Made by a program: the position numbers and the translations under genes
Notes under the pieces: generated by a model
What the model saw: only the letters and a program-made list of their open reading frames with translations
Database searches by the model: none
Told to the model about the DNA's origin: nothing
NCBI GenBank assembly: GCA_030627145.1
Contig: DAOUSQ010000015.1
Coordinates: 1 to 12,402 of the forward strand
DNA length: 12,402 bases
Source of the DNA: Syntrophomonadaceae bacterium
GTDB taxonomy: Bacteria > Bacillota_B > Syntrophomonadia > Syntrophomonadales > Syntrophomonadaceae
Reading direction: 5' to 3'
Part shown: in pieces, positions 1-5,454 of the stretch
How positions within the stretch are numbered: position 1 is the stretch's first letter
Layout of the letters: each line of letters begins with the position of its first letter

Positions 1-1
1 G

Positions 2-535
2 CTTTATGTACTGGCTTTTCAGATATGCGACCTTCTCTATGCTACCCCCGAAGCAGGTATACCTCTTGAACCTCTGGCATTTTCCTGTATTGTGCTGGCC
101 GCTTTTCAGATATCAAGTGCAGGATTACAGGGAATAGGACATCCAGAAATAGCCATGCGTAATCTGGTGGTTACAGGGATTCTAAAGGTTGTTTTTAATT
201 ACAGTCTCACCAGTGTCCCCATATTGAACATAAAAGGTGCGGCTATAGGTACAGTACTGGCTTTTATGTTGGGTTCTTTCTTAAATGTATTCTACTTGAA
301 AAAAATGAGTGGAGTAAGGTATGAAGGTTTCAGGTTACTTAAAATTGCTCTTTTAACAATATTAATGGCAGTAGGAGTAAAAATATCTTATCAGGTCCTG
401 GTAGGAGTGGATATTAATTCTCATATATCCACATTACTGGCGATAACTGTTGGAGCAGGTATTTATGGGGGGTTATTATTCCTGGCAAGAGAACTGGATA
501 TTAAGATGATAAAGAGAATTATTAAAGGAGTATAG
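2..535 (+). CDS. SpoVB/YabM-like polysaccharide (lipid II-type) flippase, C-terminal part
   Basis: The reading frame is open from the first complete codon at position 2, so the 5' part lies outside the window; the stop is TAG at 533-535. The roughly 177 visible residues are mostly hydrophobic and suggest four or so membrane helices, with a short charged C-terminus rich in Lys and Arg. The segment around ISSAGLQGIGHPEIAMRNLV resembles the C-terminal half of the MATE/MurJ-like polysaccharide biosynthesis family, where SpoVB and YabM have a 'QG.G.P..A..NL..G...K' pattern. Members of this MOP superfamily move lipid-linked saccharides across the cytoplasmic membrane; SpoVB acts in spore cortex synthesis. 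The position directly before mazG matches yabM of B. subtilis, which supports a YabM/SpoVB assignment. Which of the paralogues it is cannot be settled from the fragment. Confidence 0.8.
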   Translation, partial: LYVLAFQICDLLYATPEAGIPLEPLAFSCIVLAAFQISSAGLQGIGHPEIAMRNLVVTGILKVVFNYSLTSVPILNIKGAAIGTVLAFMLGSFLNVFYLKKMSGVRYEGFRLLKIALLTILMAVGVKISYQVLVGVDINSHISTLLAITVGAGIYGGLLFLARELDIKMIKRIIKGV

Positions 536-536
536 G

Positions 537-561
537 AAATTAGCTGTTTTACAGCTAATTT
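537..561 (+). terminator. Hairpin after the flippase gene, possible terminator
   Basis: An 11-bp perfect stem (537-547 with 551-561) closes a TTT loop immediately after the flippase stop codon. The downstream strand is AT-rich (TAATTATGAATT) but has no true T-run, so termination is plausible rather than certain. Confidence 0.45.
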
Positions 562-566
562 AATTA

Positions 567-663
567 TGAATTCTGAATTAAGGTAGGGAAAACAATGTTT
601 TCCCATTAATTATATAAATACCGGATTGGGGGTTACCCAATCCGTACCTTAATTAAGAATTCA
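567..663. repeat. Intergenic palindromic element folding as a three-way junction
   Basis: An outer stem pairs 567-585 with 645-663, with a single G/A mismatch, and encloses two perfect hairpins. The first is GGGAAAAC-AAT-GTTTTCCC (586-604). The second is CGGATTGGG-GGTTA-CCCAATCCG (622-644). The first hairpin abuts the outer stem on its left and the second abuts it on its right, leaving only a 17-nt AT-rich linker (605-621). No protein is encoded. The compact nested symmetry is typical of small non-autonomous palindromic elements (REP/MITE-like), but only one copy is in the window. It could also act as an RNA structure in the mazG leader. Confidence 0.6.
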
Positions 664-694
664 AAATTCAAAATTACTATAAGGGAGTGAAGTT

Positions 695-1462
695 ATGAGT
701 GTTAATGCTGATGCAATAGATGAACTGTTAGGAGTAATGGACAGGCTTCTTGCTCCAGATGGGTGTCCCTGGGACCGGGAGCAAACCCATGAATCACTTG
801 AGAGGTATCTTATAGAAGAGAGCTATGAAGTGATTGAAGCAATTAAAGAGTCCGATATGAATAAACTTAAAGAAGAGTTGGGAGACTTATTATTACAGGT
901 TGTTTTTCATGCTGTTCTGGCGGAACGTGAAGGACATTTTACCTTTGCTGATGTTACCCGAACAGTCAGTAAAAAGATGGTTGACCGCCACCCACATGTA
1001 TTTGCCAGCATGGATTTAAAAACCAGTGATGATGTAATGGATAACTGGGAGGGGTTTAAAAAGAAGGAAGGAAAAAAGTATCTTCTAGAAGGGATTCCCA
1101 AAATGTTGCCAGCCTTAATGCGGGCTATGAAAATGCAGGAAAAAGCTGCCCGGGTAGGATTTGACTGGCCAGAAGTTAAAGGAGCAGTTGATAAATTTAA
1201 AGAAGAAGTTGATGAACTCTGTTGTGCTACCAGTGATGAAGAAGTAAAAGAAGAAATGGGAGATATAATTTTTGCTCTCGTCAATGTGGCCAGAATGAAA
1301 AACGTGGATCCGGAAAAAGCACTACAGGCTTGTAATGATAAGTTTGCCCGGCGGTTCAATTACATAGAGGATCAGGTAAAAAAAATGAATAAAGATTTTT
1401 CGGATATAGACCTGGAAGAAATGGATGGAATCTGGGAAGAGGCCAAAAGAAAAGGCTATTAA
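695..1462 (+). CDS. mazG: MazG-family nucleoside triphosphate pyrophosphohydrolase
   Basis: The 255-residue protein hydrolyses nucleoside triphosphates to monophosphates plus pyrophosphate and is regarded as a house-cleaning enzyme in the cytoplasm. The N-terminal signature GCPWDREQTH (23-32) is followed by the first metal-binding set E41-E42-x2-E45 and E61-x2-D64. A second MazG repeat has E170-E171-x2-E174 and E187-x2-D190, so both tandem MazG domains are present. Length and architecture match E. coli MazG (about 263 residues). In contrast, B. subtilis YabN at the same locus carries an extra N-terminal tetrapyrrole-methylase domain, which is absent here. The ATG at 695 follows a purine-rich GGGAG site at 683-687. 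It lies between the flippase gene and HU, all on the same strand, but a palindromic element separates it from the former and a HU promoter from the latter. Confidence 0.95.
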   Translation: MSVNADAIDELLGVMDRLLAPDGCPWDREQTHESLERYLIEESYEVIEAIKESDMNKLKEELGDLLLQVVFHAVLAEREGHFTFADVTRTVSKKMVDRHPHVFASMDLKTSDDVMDNWEGFKKKEGKKYLLEGIPKMLPALMRAMKMQEKAARVGFDWPEVKGAVDKFKEEVDELCCATSDEEVKEEMGDIIFALVNVARMKNVDPEKALQACNDKFARRFNYIEDQVKKMNKDFSDIDLEEMDGIWEEAKRKGY

Positions 1463-1520
1463 AAAGGGATAGAGGGCCTGAAATTTATATTTTCGGGTTC
1501 AAAAGAAGGAACATTTTATA

Positions 1521-1549
1521 TTGCAAAGAATACCATTAATATCTAAAAT
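1521..1549 (+). promoter_or_regulatory. Sigma-A promoter for HU/rqcP
   Basis: TTGCAA (1521-1526) and TAAAAT (1544-1549) are separated by 17 bp, close to the sigma-A consensus. Transcription would begin near 1556, leaving a short leader that holds the AAGGAGG ribosome-binding site at 1565-1571. A weak 7-bp hairpin at 1477-1497 lies between mazG and this promoter, but it lacks a T-run and is not scored as a terminator. Confidence 0.6.
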
Positions 1550-1580
1550 ATCTAAAAAAAGATTAAGGAGGAAAAGGGTT

Positions 1581-1850
1581 TTGAACAAGGCGGAATTAGT
1601 AGGAGAGGTTGCTGCAAAAAGCGGTTTGACAAAAAAAGATGTGGAAAAGACGGTGAATGCTTTCTTTAGTATGGTGGAGGAAGCGTTAAAAGAAGGGGAC
1701 AAAGTTCAGCTTATTGGGTTTGGAACATTTGAAGTAAGAGAAAGGCAGGCTAGAAAAGGAAGAAACCCGCAAACAGGAGAAGAAATAAATATTCCAGCTA
1801 CTAAAATTCCTGCATTTAAAGCAGGAAAAGCGCTGAAGGATTTATTTTAG
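1581..1850 (+). CDS. hup: DNA-binding protein HU
   Basis: This is an 89-residue histone-like nucleoid protein that binds and bends DNA as a dimer. The N-terminal helical part starts [19 protein letters not shown]. The conserved core [20 protein letters not shown] carries the family signature, and [20 protein letters not shown] forms the C-terminal part after the DNA-grasping beta-arm. The start is TTG at 1581: it lies 9 nt after a perfect AAGGAGG (1565-1571) and gives exactly the usual 89-90 residue HU length. Upstream extension in the same frame would run through the promoter. The stop TAG is only 4 nt before the ATG of rqcP, indicating a two-gene unit with translational coupling. HU genes beside mazG and yabO are common in clostridial versions of this cluster. 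Confidence 0.96.
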   Translation: MNKAELVGEVAAKSGLTKKDVEKTVNAFFSMVEEALKEGDKVQLIGFGTFEVRERQARKGRNPQTGEEINIPATKIPAFKAGKALKDLF

Positions 1851-1854
1851 TGAA

Positions 1855-2097
1855 ATGAGGTTGGACAAGTACCTTAAAGTGTCCCGGATAGTAAAAAGGC
1901 GTACTGTTGCCAGGGACTTTGCGGAAAATGGACGGGTTTTACTAAATGGTAAAGTAGCAAAACCATCCAGTCAGGTAAATAAAGGAGATATTATTACTCT
2001 TCAGATTGGTGAGCGGAAATCAGTTTTTGAAGTCCTTGATGTTCTAGATAATGTCAGGGCAAGTGAAGCAAAAAACTTATATCGTATTATTGAATAA
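1855..2097 (+). CDS. rqcP: RqcP (YabO), S4-domain ribosome quality-control RNA-binding protein
   Basis: This is an 80-residue S4-type RNA-binding protein related to Hsp15. The S4 fold occupies almost the whole chain: MRLDKYLKVSRIVKRRTVAR starts the two helices, and FAENGRVLLNGKVAKPSSQV followed by KGDIITLQIG forms the strand-rich half. In B. subtilis RqcP works with RqcH on split 50S subunits during C-terminal alanine tailing of stalled nascent chains. The ATG at 1855 lies 4 nt after the HU stop and lacks a strong nearby Shine-Dalgarno (AAGGA at 1836-1840 is distant), so translation is probably coupled to HU. A strong intrinsic terminator directly follows the TAA stop. Confidence 0.93.
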   Translation: MRLDKYLKVSRIVKRRTVARDFAENGRVLLNGKVAKPSSQVNKGDIITLQIGERKSVFEVLDVLDNVRASEAKNLYRIIE

Positions 2098-2100
2098 TAT

Positions 2101-2132
2101 ATTGCCCGGTCAGAATACAGGGCAATTTTTTT
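2101..2132 (+). terminator. Intrinsic terminator of the HU-rqcP unit
   Basis: The stem ATTGCCC (2101-2107) pairs with GGGCAAT (2120-2126) and is followed by a run of seven T (2126-2132). It begins 3 nt after the rqcP stop codon. Confidence 0.85.
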
Positions 2133-2133
2133 G

Positions 2134-2176
2134 GGGCAGGTTGTAAGTTGAGGAACAGCAAACTTACAACCTGCCC
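2134..2176. repeat. Perfect 16-bp inverted repeat
   Basis: GGGCAGGTTGTAAGTT (2134-2149) and its exact complement (2161-2176) enclose an 11-nt loop, GAGGAACAGCA. It begins one base after the T-run of the preceding terminator and has no T-run of its own. It may be a palindromic repeat unit or a back-up terminator; no coding content is visible. Confidence 0.65.
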
Positions 2177-2183
2177 ATTGACT

Positions 2184-2213
2184 TTATATTTATCAGGCAT
2201 AAATTAATACACC
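2184..2213 (+). promoter_or_regulatory. Possible sigma-E-type promoter for yabP
   Basis: TTATATT (2184-2190) resembles the sigma-E -35 element (KMATATT). AATACACC (2206-2213), 15 bp downstream, resembles the -10 element (CATACAMT). In B. subtilis yabP and yabQ belong to the mother-cell sigma-E regulon, which makes such a site expected. The match is imperfect, and it lies about 180 bp before the yabP start. A hairpin with an 8-bp stem (2243-2250 with 2271-2278) lies in between. Confidence 0.3.
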
Positions 2214-2390
2214 TTTAGCATATTTTTATTAATAAACTTGATTTTCCCTGTAAAAATCTATGGATAAATGCAGGGAAACCGCAGCTATTGTTACGGGGTA
2301 ATGAGTAATTATACTTTTGCAGTGGAATTAAAGTGCTGCTTTAAATTACTGAAGGTAAAATTTTTTTGAGATGACAAGGAGGCGAAATAA

Positions 2391-2660
2391 ATGGCCGAAC
2401 ATTCTCTTATATTAAGCAATCGTAGAAATATGGAAATTAGTGGAGTCAACAATGTAAATACTTTTGATGAAGAAGAAATAATACTTGAGACTTCCATGGG
2501 GTGCTTGATCATTCTAGGACAGGAATTGCATATTAGTATGTTAAACCTGGATGAAGGCAAAGTAAATATAGAAGGAAATGTTATAAGTATAGAATACAAG
2601 GCTCAAGGTACTGATATAAAGGCTAAAGGGAAAAATATATTAAGCCGTCTATTAAAGTAG
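2391..2660 (+). CDS. yabP: Sporulation protein YabP
   Basis: This 89-residue protein matches the YabP/YqfC family of small beta-rich sporulation proteins. The chain begins with SLILSNRRNMEISGVNNVNTF, a typical family opening, followed by DEEEIILETSMGCLIILGQELHI and a GKVNIEGNVISIEY segment. It has no signal peptide or membrane helix. In B. subtilis yabP is expressed in the mother cell during sporulation next to yabQ and is linked to spore cortex assembly; its biochemical activity is not known. The ATG at 2391 follows a perfect AAGGAGG (2376-2382) with 8-nt spacing. It is followed by yabQ on the same strand, after a gap that seems to hold a decayed heptad repeat. The paralogue YqfC is an alternative in principle, but the yabQ and divIC neighbours favour YabP. 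Confidence 0.93.
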   Translation: MAEHSLILSNRRNMEISGVNNVNTFDEEEIILETSMGCLIILGQELHISMLNLDEGKVNIEGNVISIEYKAQGTDIKAKGKNILSRLLK

Positions 2661-2728
2661 AAAGTAAGGTGTCGGGGTAAGGGGATATAAAGAAGATCAA
2701 TTATTCCCATTTAACGATTAAGTCTTAC
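2657..2728. repeat. Probable decayed copy of the heptad-repeat element
   Basis: Units GTAGAAA, GTAAGGT, GTCGGGG and TAAGGGG run at 2657-2684. A minus-strand unit GTAAGAC (plus-strand GTCTTAC, 2722-2728) faces them, followed inward by the weaker TTAATCG (2715-2721). This arrangement, plus-strand heptads at the left and minus-strand heptads at the right, matches the clearer copy at 11822-11924. Divergence is high, so the assignment is tentative. Confidence 0.35.
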
Positions 2729-2752
2729 TTGCAAAAAAAAGGGGGAATTTGT

Positions 2753-3181
2753 TTGTCGGGGCTTTTTGCCCAGATAGAGGCGTTTTTTTTTACTTTGATA
2801 CTGGGCATATTAGCAGGCTTAATATTTCATTACTATCAACTTACGATTAGAACAGCCAGGATAGGGAAATACTCTTTATATGTACTGGATTTTATACTCT
2901 GGATATTCATGATTTTTTTGGTATTCATAGCGATGCTGATAATTAACCAAGGTGAGATGCGGATATATGTTTTAATTGCACTGCTAACCGGAATTTTAAT
3001 TTATTATCGCAATTTTTCGCCTCGACTAGAACCCCTGCTTTATAAAGGATCTCAGTCCACTATAGCTATATTGTCTACTGTAGCAAAAAATATCATCAGG
3101 CCTATTATCTGGCTTTTGAACCGGGTAAAAACAGTAATAGATAAAAGCAAAGAGAAACCTGATGATGGTGATAATAGGTGA
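2753..3181 (+). CDS. yabQ: Spore cortex biosynthesis membrane protein YabQ
   Basis: The 142-residue protein has the YabQ layout. A short N-terminus (SGLFAQIEAFFFT) leads into a first membrane helix at about residues 9-26. The conserved-looking HYYQ...R...K segment follows, then two further hydrophobic helices at about 43-63 and 70-83. A positively charged C-terminal tail rich in K, R and D ends the chain. In B. subtilis YabQ sits in the outer forespore membrane and is required for cortex formation. The start chosen is TTG at 2753, preceded by AGGGGGA (2740-2746) at a good distance. An in-frame TTG at 2729 would add eight residues (M-Q-K-K-G-G-I-C) with no ribosome-binding site of similar quality. 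The TGA stop (3179-3181) lies inside the first unit of a heptad-repeat element, so the extreme C-terminus may have been altered by it. Confidence 0.88.
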   Translation: MSGLFAQIEAFFFTLILGILAGLIFHYYQLTIRTARIGKYSLYVLDFILWIFMIFLVFIAMLIINQGEMRIYVLIALLTGILIYYRNFSPRLEPLLYKGSQSTIAILSTVAKNIIRPIIWLLNRVKTVIDKSKEKPDDGDNR

Positions 3182-3264
3182 AGGGTTAGATGTTAGACGT
3201 TAGACGTAAGGGGTAAGACGTGAGGCAAATAGTCACTTAATTTAGAAAAATCTTGCTGTTAGCA
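3178..3264. repeat. Heptad-repeat element, copy A
   Basis: Seven degenerate 7-bp units run head to tail from 3178 to 3226: GTGAAGG, GTTAGAT, GTTAGAC, GTTAGAC, GTAAGGG, GTAAGAC, GTGAGGC. The unique flank then continues to about 3264 with an imperfect 7-bp hairpin (3251-3257 with 3260-3266). The 40 bases at 3218-3257 are 37/40 identical to 11841-11880 between tilS and ftsH. The first unit contains the yabQ stop codon. The inverted right-hand heptad array seen in copy B is not visible here. Confidence 0.75.
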
Positions 3265-3362
3265 GGAATTTATCATCTGCCCACCGAACAATAAATATAG
3301 TAAAACTGTCCACCGAAACAAAAACAAATTGTGGAAATGATGTAGATAGAGTGTCATAGATT

Positions 3363-3594
3363 ATGAAAATAGAAATTCGGGGAGCAGAAAAACTGAGTTT
3401 TAGAGAAAAATAAGCGGCAGTACTTAAAGAGATGGGTAAGAGTACGGAATATATTTAAAAAAACTCTGGAAATAAGTGCCAGTGCCATTACTACATTATA
3501 TAACAGGGCCCGGGTGAAGGGCTATGAGGTAGTGATTATACTCCCCGGCGATCTACTTGGTATATTCAATGGGGAGGATGAAGATGAAAAATAA
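3363..3594 (+). pseudogene. Decayed small helix-turn-helix (sigma-70 region 4-like) protein gene
   Basis: Reading from ATG 3363 gives MKIEIRGAEKLSFREK, a TAA stop at 3411, then AAVLKEMGKSTEYI and a second TAA at 3456. After a +1 shift in the A-run at 3457-3463 the frame continues as KTLEISASAITTLYNRARVK, then GYEVVIILPGDLLGIFNGED. It ends at TAA 3592-3594. Joined, this makes about 76 residues. The pattern LSFREK..AVLKEMGKSTEYI...LEISASAITTLYNRAR is that of a sigma region 4 or LuxR-type helix-turn-helix, with a hydrophobic beta-like tail. Two stops and a frameshift make it non-functional as read. The 3' end overlaps divIC by 11 bases. Neither B. subtilis nor the canonical cluster has a gene here. 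The identification as a DNA-binding protein rests on the motif alone. Confidence 0.6.
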
Positions 3595-3871
3595 TATGCG
3601 GCACAGGTTACCTTTGAAAATAATTATTTTCAGTATTATATGTGCTATTATTCTGGTTACTTCAGTTCCAAGGATAAGAACAATCTGGGAGTTAACCGAA
3701 CGAAAAGAAAAACTGGTGGAAAAGAAAATAAAATTGGAAGAAAAGAGTAAAGTTTTAAAAGAGGAGCTAGACGGGCTTGATTCTCGACAGGCTATAGAGA
3801 AAATTGCTAGGGAACAGCTGGGGATGGTAAAAGATGGGGAAAAAATTATTATACCTCTAAAAAACAATTAA
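3584..3871 (+). CDS. divIC: Cell division protein DivIC (FtsB/DivIC family septum initiator)
   Basis: The 95-residue bitopic protein has a short basic cytoplasmic N-terminus (MKNNMRHRLPLK) and one membrane helix at about 12-28. A highly charged Lys/Glu-rich heptad stretch follows at about 35-66, expected to form a coiled coil. The conserved C-terminal motif is AIEKIAREQLGMVKDGEKII. DivIC/FtsB bridges divisome components at the septum together with FtsL. The ATG at 3584 is chosen because GGGGAGG (3571-3577) sits 6 nt before it. The ATG codons at 3569 and 3578 lie within or directly against that site, and the TTG at 3557 lies upstream of it. No convincing promoter is visible directly upstream. 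The preceding 400 bp hold a heptad element and a decayed gene rather than the tight yabQ-divIC spacing seen in Bacillus. Confidence 0.92.
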   Translation: MKNNMRHRLPLKIIIFSIICAIILVTSVPRIRTIWELTERKEKLVEKKIKLEEKSKVLKEELDGLDSRQAIEKIAREQLGMVKDGEKIIIPLKNN

Positions 3872-3910
3872 CATCAATACTAAATAATGGAAAATGCGTA
3901 AAGTTTAATG

Positions 3911-3939
3911 TTGACTACTTCATTGGCATTATATACAAT
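3911..3939 (+). promoter_or_regulatory. Sigma-A promoter for yabR
   Basis: TTGACT (3911-3916) and TACAAT (3934-3939) are separated by 17 bp, each differing from consensus by one base. Initiation near 3946 would give a leader of about 30 nt that includes the AGGAGGA ribosome-binding site. Confidence 0.7.
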
Positions 3940-3974
3940 TAACCTAGTAGATATTGAGGAGGATCTTAATTTAT

Positions 3975-4481
3975 ATGCCTACTGAACAAACAAATATTGT
4001 ACCGGGTAACCTGGTAGAAGGTAAGGTGCAAGGGATTACCAGATTTGGAGCATTTATCGAACTGCCGGGTGGGGTGGTTGGTCTTGTTCACATCTCCGAG
4101 ATAGCTGATATTTATGTGAAAGACGTAAGGGATTTTATCCGGGAGGGTGACAATGTAAAGGTTAAAGTGCTGAGTGTTGCCGGGAAGAAAATTGGGTTAT
4201 CGATAAAACAAGCTACACCGTCCTCAAAAGTTGGGGAAAAGCAGTATCCTGGGCGAAACAACAATAAAGACAGAAATACAAGAGATGTATATAGAAAGAA
4301 TAGTGGTGCATCTTATGAAAAAAGGGCAGGTAATAGCCAGGGAAAAAGAAGTGGCGCAGATCAGCCAAGTCTTGATGATAAAATAGCCAAATTTTTAAAA
4401 GAAAGTGACGAAAGAATGCAGCCACTTAAAAATAAAATTGAACCTAGAAGGCGTAATAAATATAACAAACAAAGTCTTTAA
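3975..4481 (+). CDS. yabR: S1-domain RNA-binding protein YabR
   Basis: The 168-residue protein has one S1 OB-fold domain at about residues 9-80. It includes GNLVEGKVQGITRFGAFIEL, GLVHISEIADIYVKDV and GDNVKVKVLSVAGKKIGLSI, all typical S1 strands. The remainder is a basic, low-complexity tail rich in Lys, Arg, Asn and Gly, likely disordered and RNA-contacting. B. subtilis YabR, 128 residues, sits at the same place after divIC and is a general-stress-type S1 protein that associates with RNA or ribosomes; its exact role is unclear. The start is ATG 3975. The AGGAGGA site at 3957-3963 is a little far (11 nt), but the alternative TTG at 3954 lies at the edge of the Shine-Dalgarno itself. The gene has its own sigma-A promoter and a terminator. 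Confidence 0.92.
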   Translation: MPTEQTNIVPGNLVEGKVQGITRFGAFIELPGGVVGLVHISEIADIYVKDVRDFIREGDNVKVKVLSVAGKKIGLSIKQATPSSKVGEKQYPGRNNNKDRNTRDVYRKNSGASYEKRAGNSQGKRSGADQPSLDDKIAKFLKESDERMQPLKNKIEPRRRNKYNKQSL

Positions 4482-4490
4482 GAAAGTTGG

Positions 4491-4522
4491 AAAAGAGCAC
4501 TTCAAATTAGGAGTGCTTTTTT
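4491..4522 (+). terminator. Intrinsic terminator between yabR and ppx
   Basis: AAAAGAGCACT (4491-4501) pairs with AGTGCTTTTTT (4512-4522) across a 10-nt loop, with one G-U pair, and ends in six T. The ppx ribosome-binding site starts only about 5 nt later, so ppx needs readthrough here or a promoter inside yabR. Confidence 0.8.
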
Positions 4523-4541
4523 ATTGGAAAGGGAGTTATAT

Positions 4542-5408
4542 ATGAGATATGCTGCTATTGACATAGGTACATATTCATGTCGTTTACTCATTGCGGAAAT
4601 AAATAAAGATAGACTTATACTGGTTCACCAGGAAATAGAGACTACCCGCCTTGGGCAACAAATGAGTGCAGGTGGGCATATTGGTGGAATGGCAATGGCA
4701 AACACATGTAGGGCCCTGTATAATTTCCGTTATAGAATGGGAGAGTATGGTGTAAGTTCTTACCGGGTGATTGCTACTGATGCTGTCCGTCAAGCAGTTA
4801 ACCGGGAAGAATTTATTACACTTGCTGAACAGGAATGCAGGTGCCTGGTAGAGGTAATAAGTGGAGAGGAAGAGGCGTGTTTGAGTTATCTGGGTGTCAA
4901 AAGAGGGCTTGAACTTAAACAGGCACCACTTGTAGTAGATTTGGGTGGAGGAAGTACCGAATTTATTAAGGAAAATGGAGAACGCTTTATAATATCTCTT
5001 CCGGTTGGAGCGGTAAAGGCCATGAAAATGTCAACCGTAGAAATAGCAAAAATTATCTCACCAATTTCTAAAAACAAAGAAAGTTTTACCAACAACCCCC
5101 TTGTTTTTGTAGGAGGAACAGCTACTACACTTGTAGCAATAAAAAAGTCTTTAGAAACATATCGTCCAGATCTTGTACATGGGCAGGTACTAACGCGTAG
5201 AGAGGTTGCAGATATTTATAATATGCTGGAAATGATGCCATTGAACCTGCGAAAAAGGTTACCCGGATTGCAACCAGAAAGAGCGGATATAATTCCTAAA
5301 GGGACCTTGATAGTACTGCTAATAATGGAATTTTTGGGGAAAAACGAGATAATAGTGAGTGAAAGCGATCTTTTGGAAGGAATAATATGGAAAATGCGAG
5401 ATGAATAA
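4542..5408 (+). CDS. ppx: Ppx/GppA family exopolyphosphatase or (p)ppGpp-related phosphatase, short form
   Basis: This 288-residue cytoplasmic enzyme belongs to the ASKHA (actin/hexokinase/Hsp70) superfamily. It carries the phosphate-1 loop AAIDIGTYSCRLLIAE (4-19) and ATDAVRQAVN. The catalytic-glutamate region SGEEEACLSYLG is at 107-118. The phosphate-2 loop VDLGGGSTEF starts at 132 (D133), followed by SLPVGAVK, and the adenosine-type motif is GGTATTL (191-197). The length corresponds to two-domain short forms such as the Aquifex enzyme, without the C-terminal HD-like domain of E. coli Ppx. Polyphosphate and pppGpp hydrolysis are the known family activities and cannot be told apart from sequence. 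The first loop has Tyr-Ser-Cys where most members have Asn-Ser-x. The ATG at 4542 has AAAGGGAG at 4528-4535. The gene is convergent with the carbonic anhydrase gene across a strong hairpin. Confidence 0.92.
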   Translation: MRYAAIDIGTYSCRLLIAEINKDRLILVHQEIETTRLGQQMSAGGHIGGMAMANTCRALYNFRYRMGEYGVSSYRVIATDAVRQAVNREEFITLAEQECRCLVEVISGEEEACLSYLGVKRGLELKQAPLVVDLGGGSTEFIKENGERFIISLPVGAVKAMKMSTVEIAKIISPISKNKESFTNNPLVFVGGTATTLVAIKKSLETYRPDLVHGQVLTRREVADIYNMLEMMPLNLRKRLPGLQPERADIIPKGTLIVLLIMEFLGKNEIIVSESDLLEGIIWKMRDE

Positions 5409-5411
5409 CTG

Positions 5412-5447
5412 TAATCCCACTGCAAGAAAACCTTTGCAGTGGGATTA
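5412..5447. terminator. Shared hairpin between convergent ppx and carbonic anhydrase genes
   Basis: A perfect 14-bp stem (5412-5425 with 5434-5447) closes the 8-nt loop GAAAACCT. It lies 3 nt after the ppx stop and 7 nt after the stop of the convergent gene. There is no clean T-run on either side, but the location and stability suggest a bidirectional terminator or 3'-end protection. Confidence 0.6.
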
Positions 5448-5454
5448 TGATTTA

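Noticed and set aside
907..1359. Open frame of 150 codons on the minus strand inside mazG
   Set aside because: It lies wholly within the well-supported mazG gene, has low-complexity Ser-rich content, and shows no family motif.
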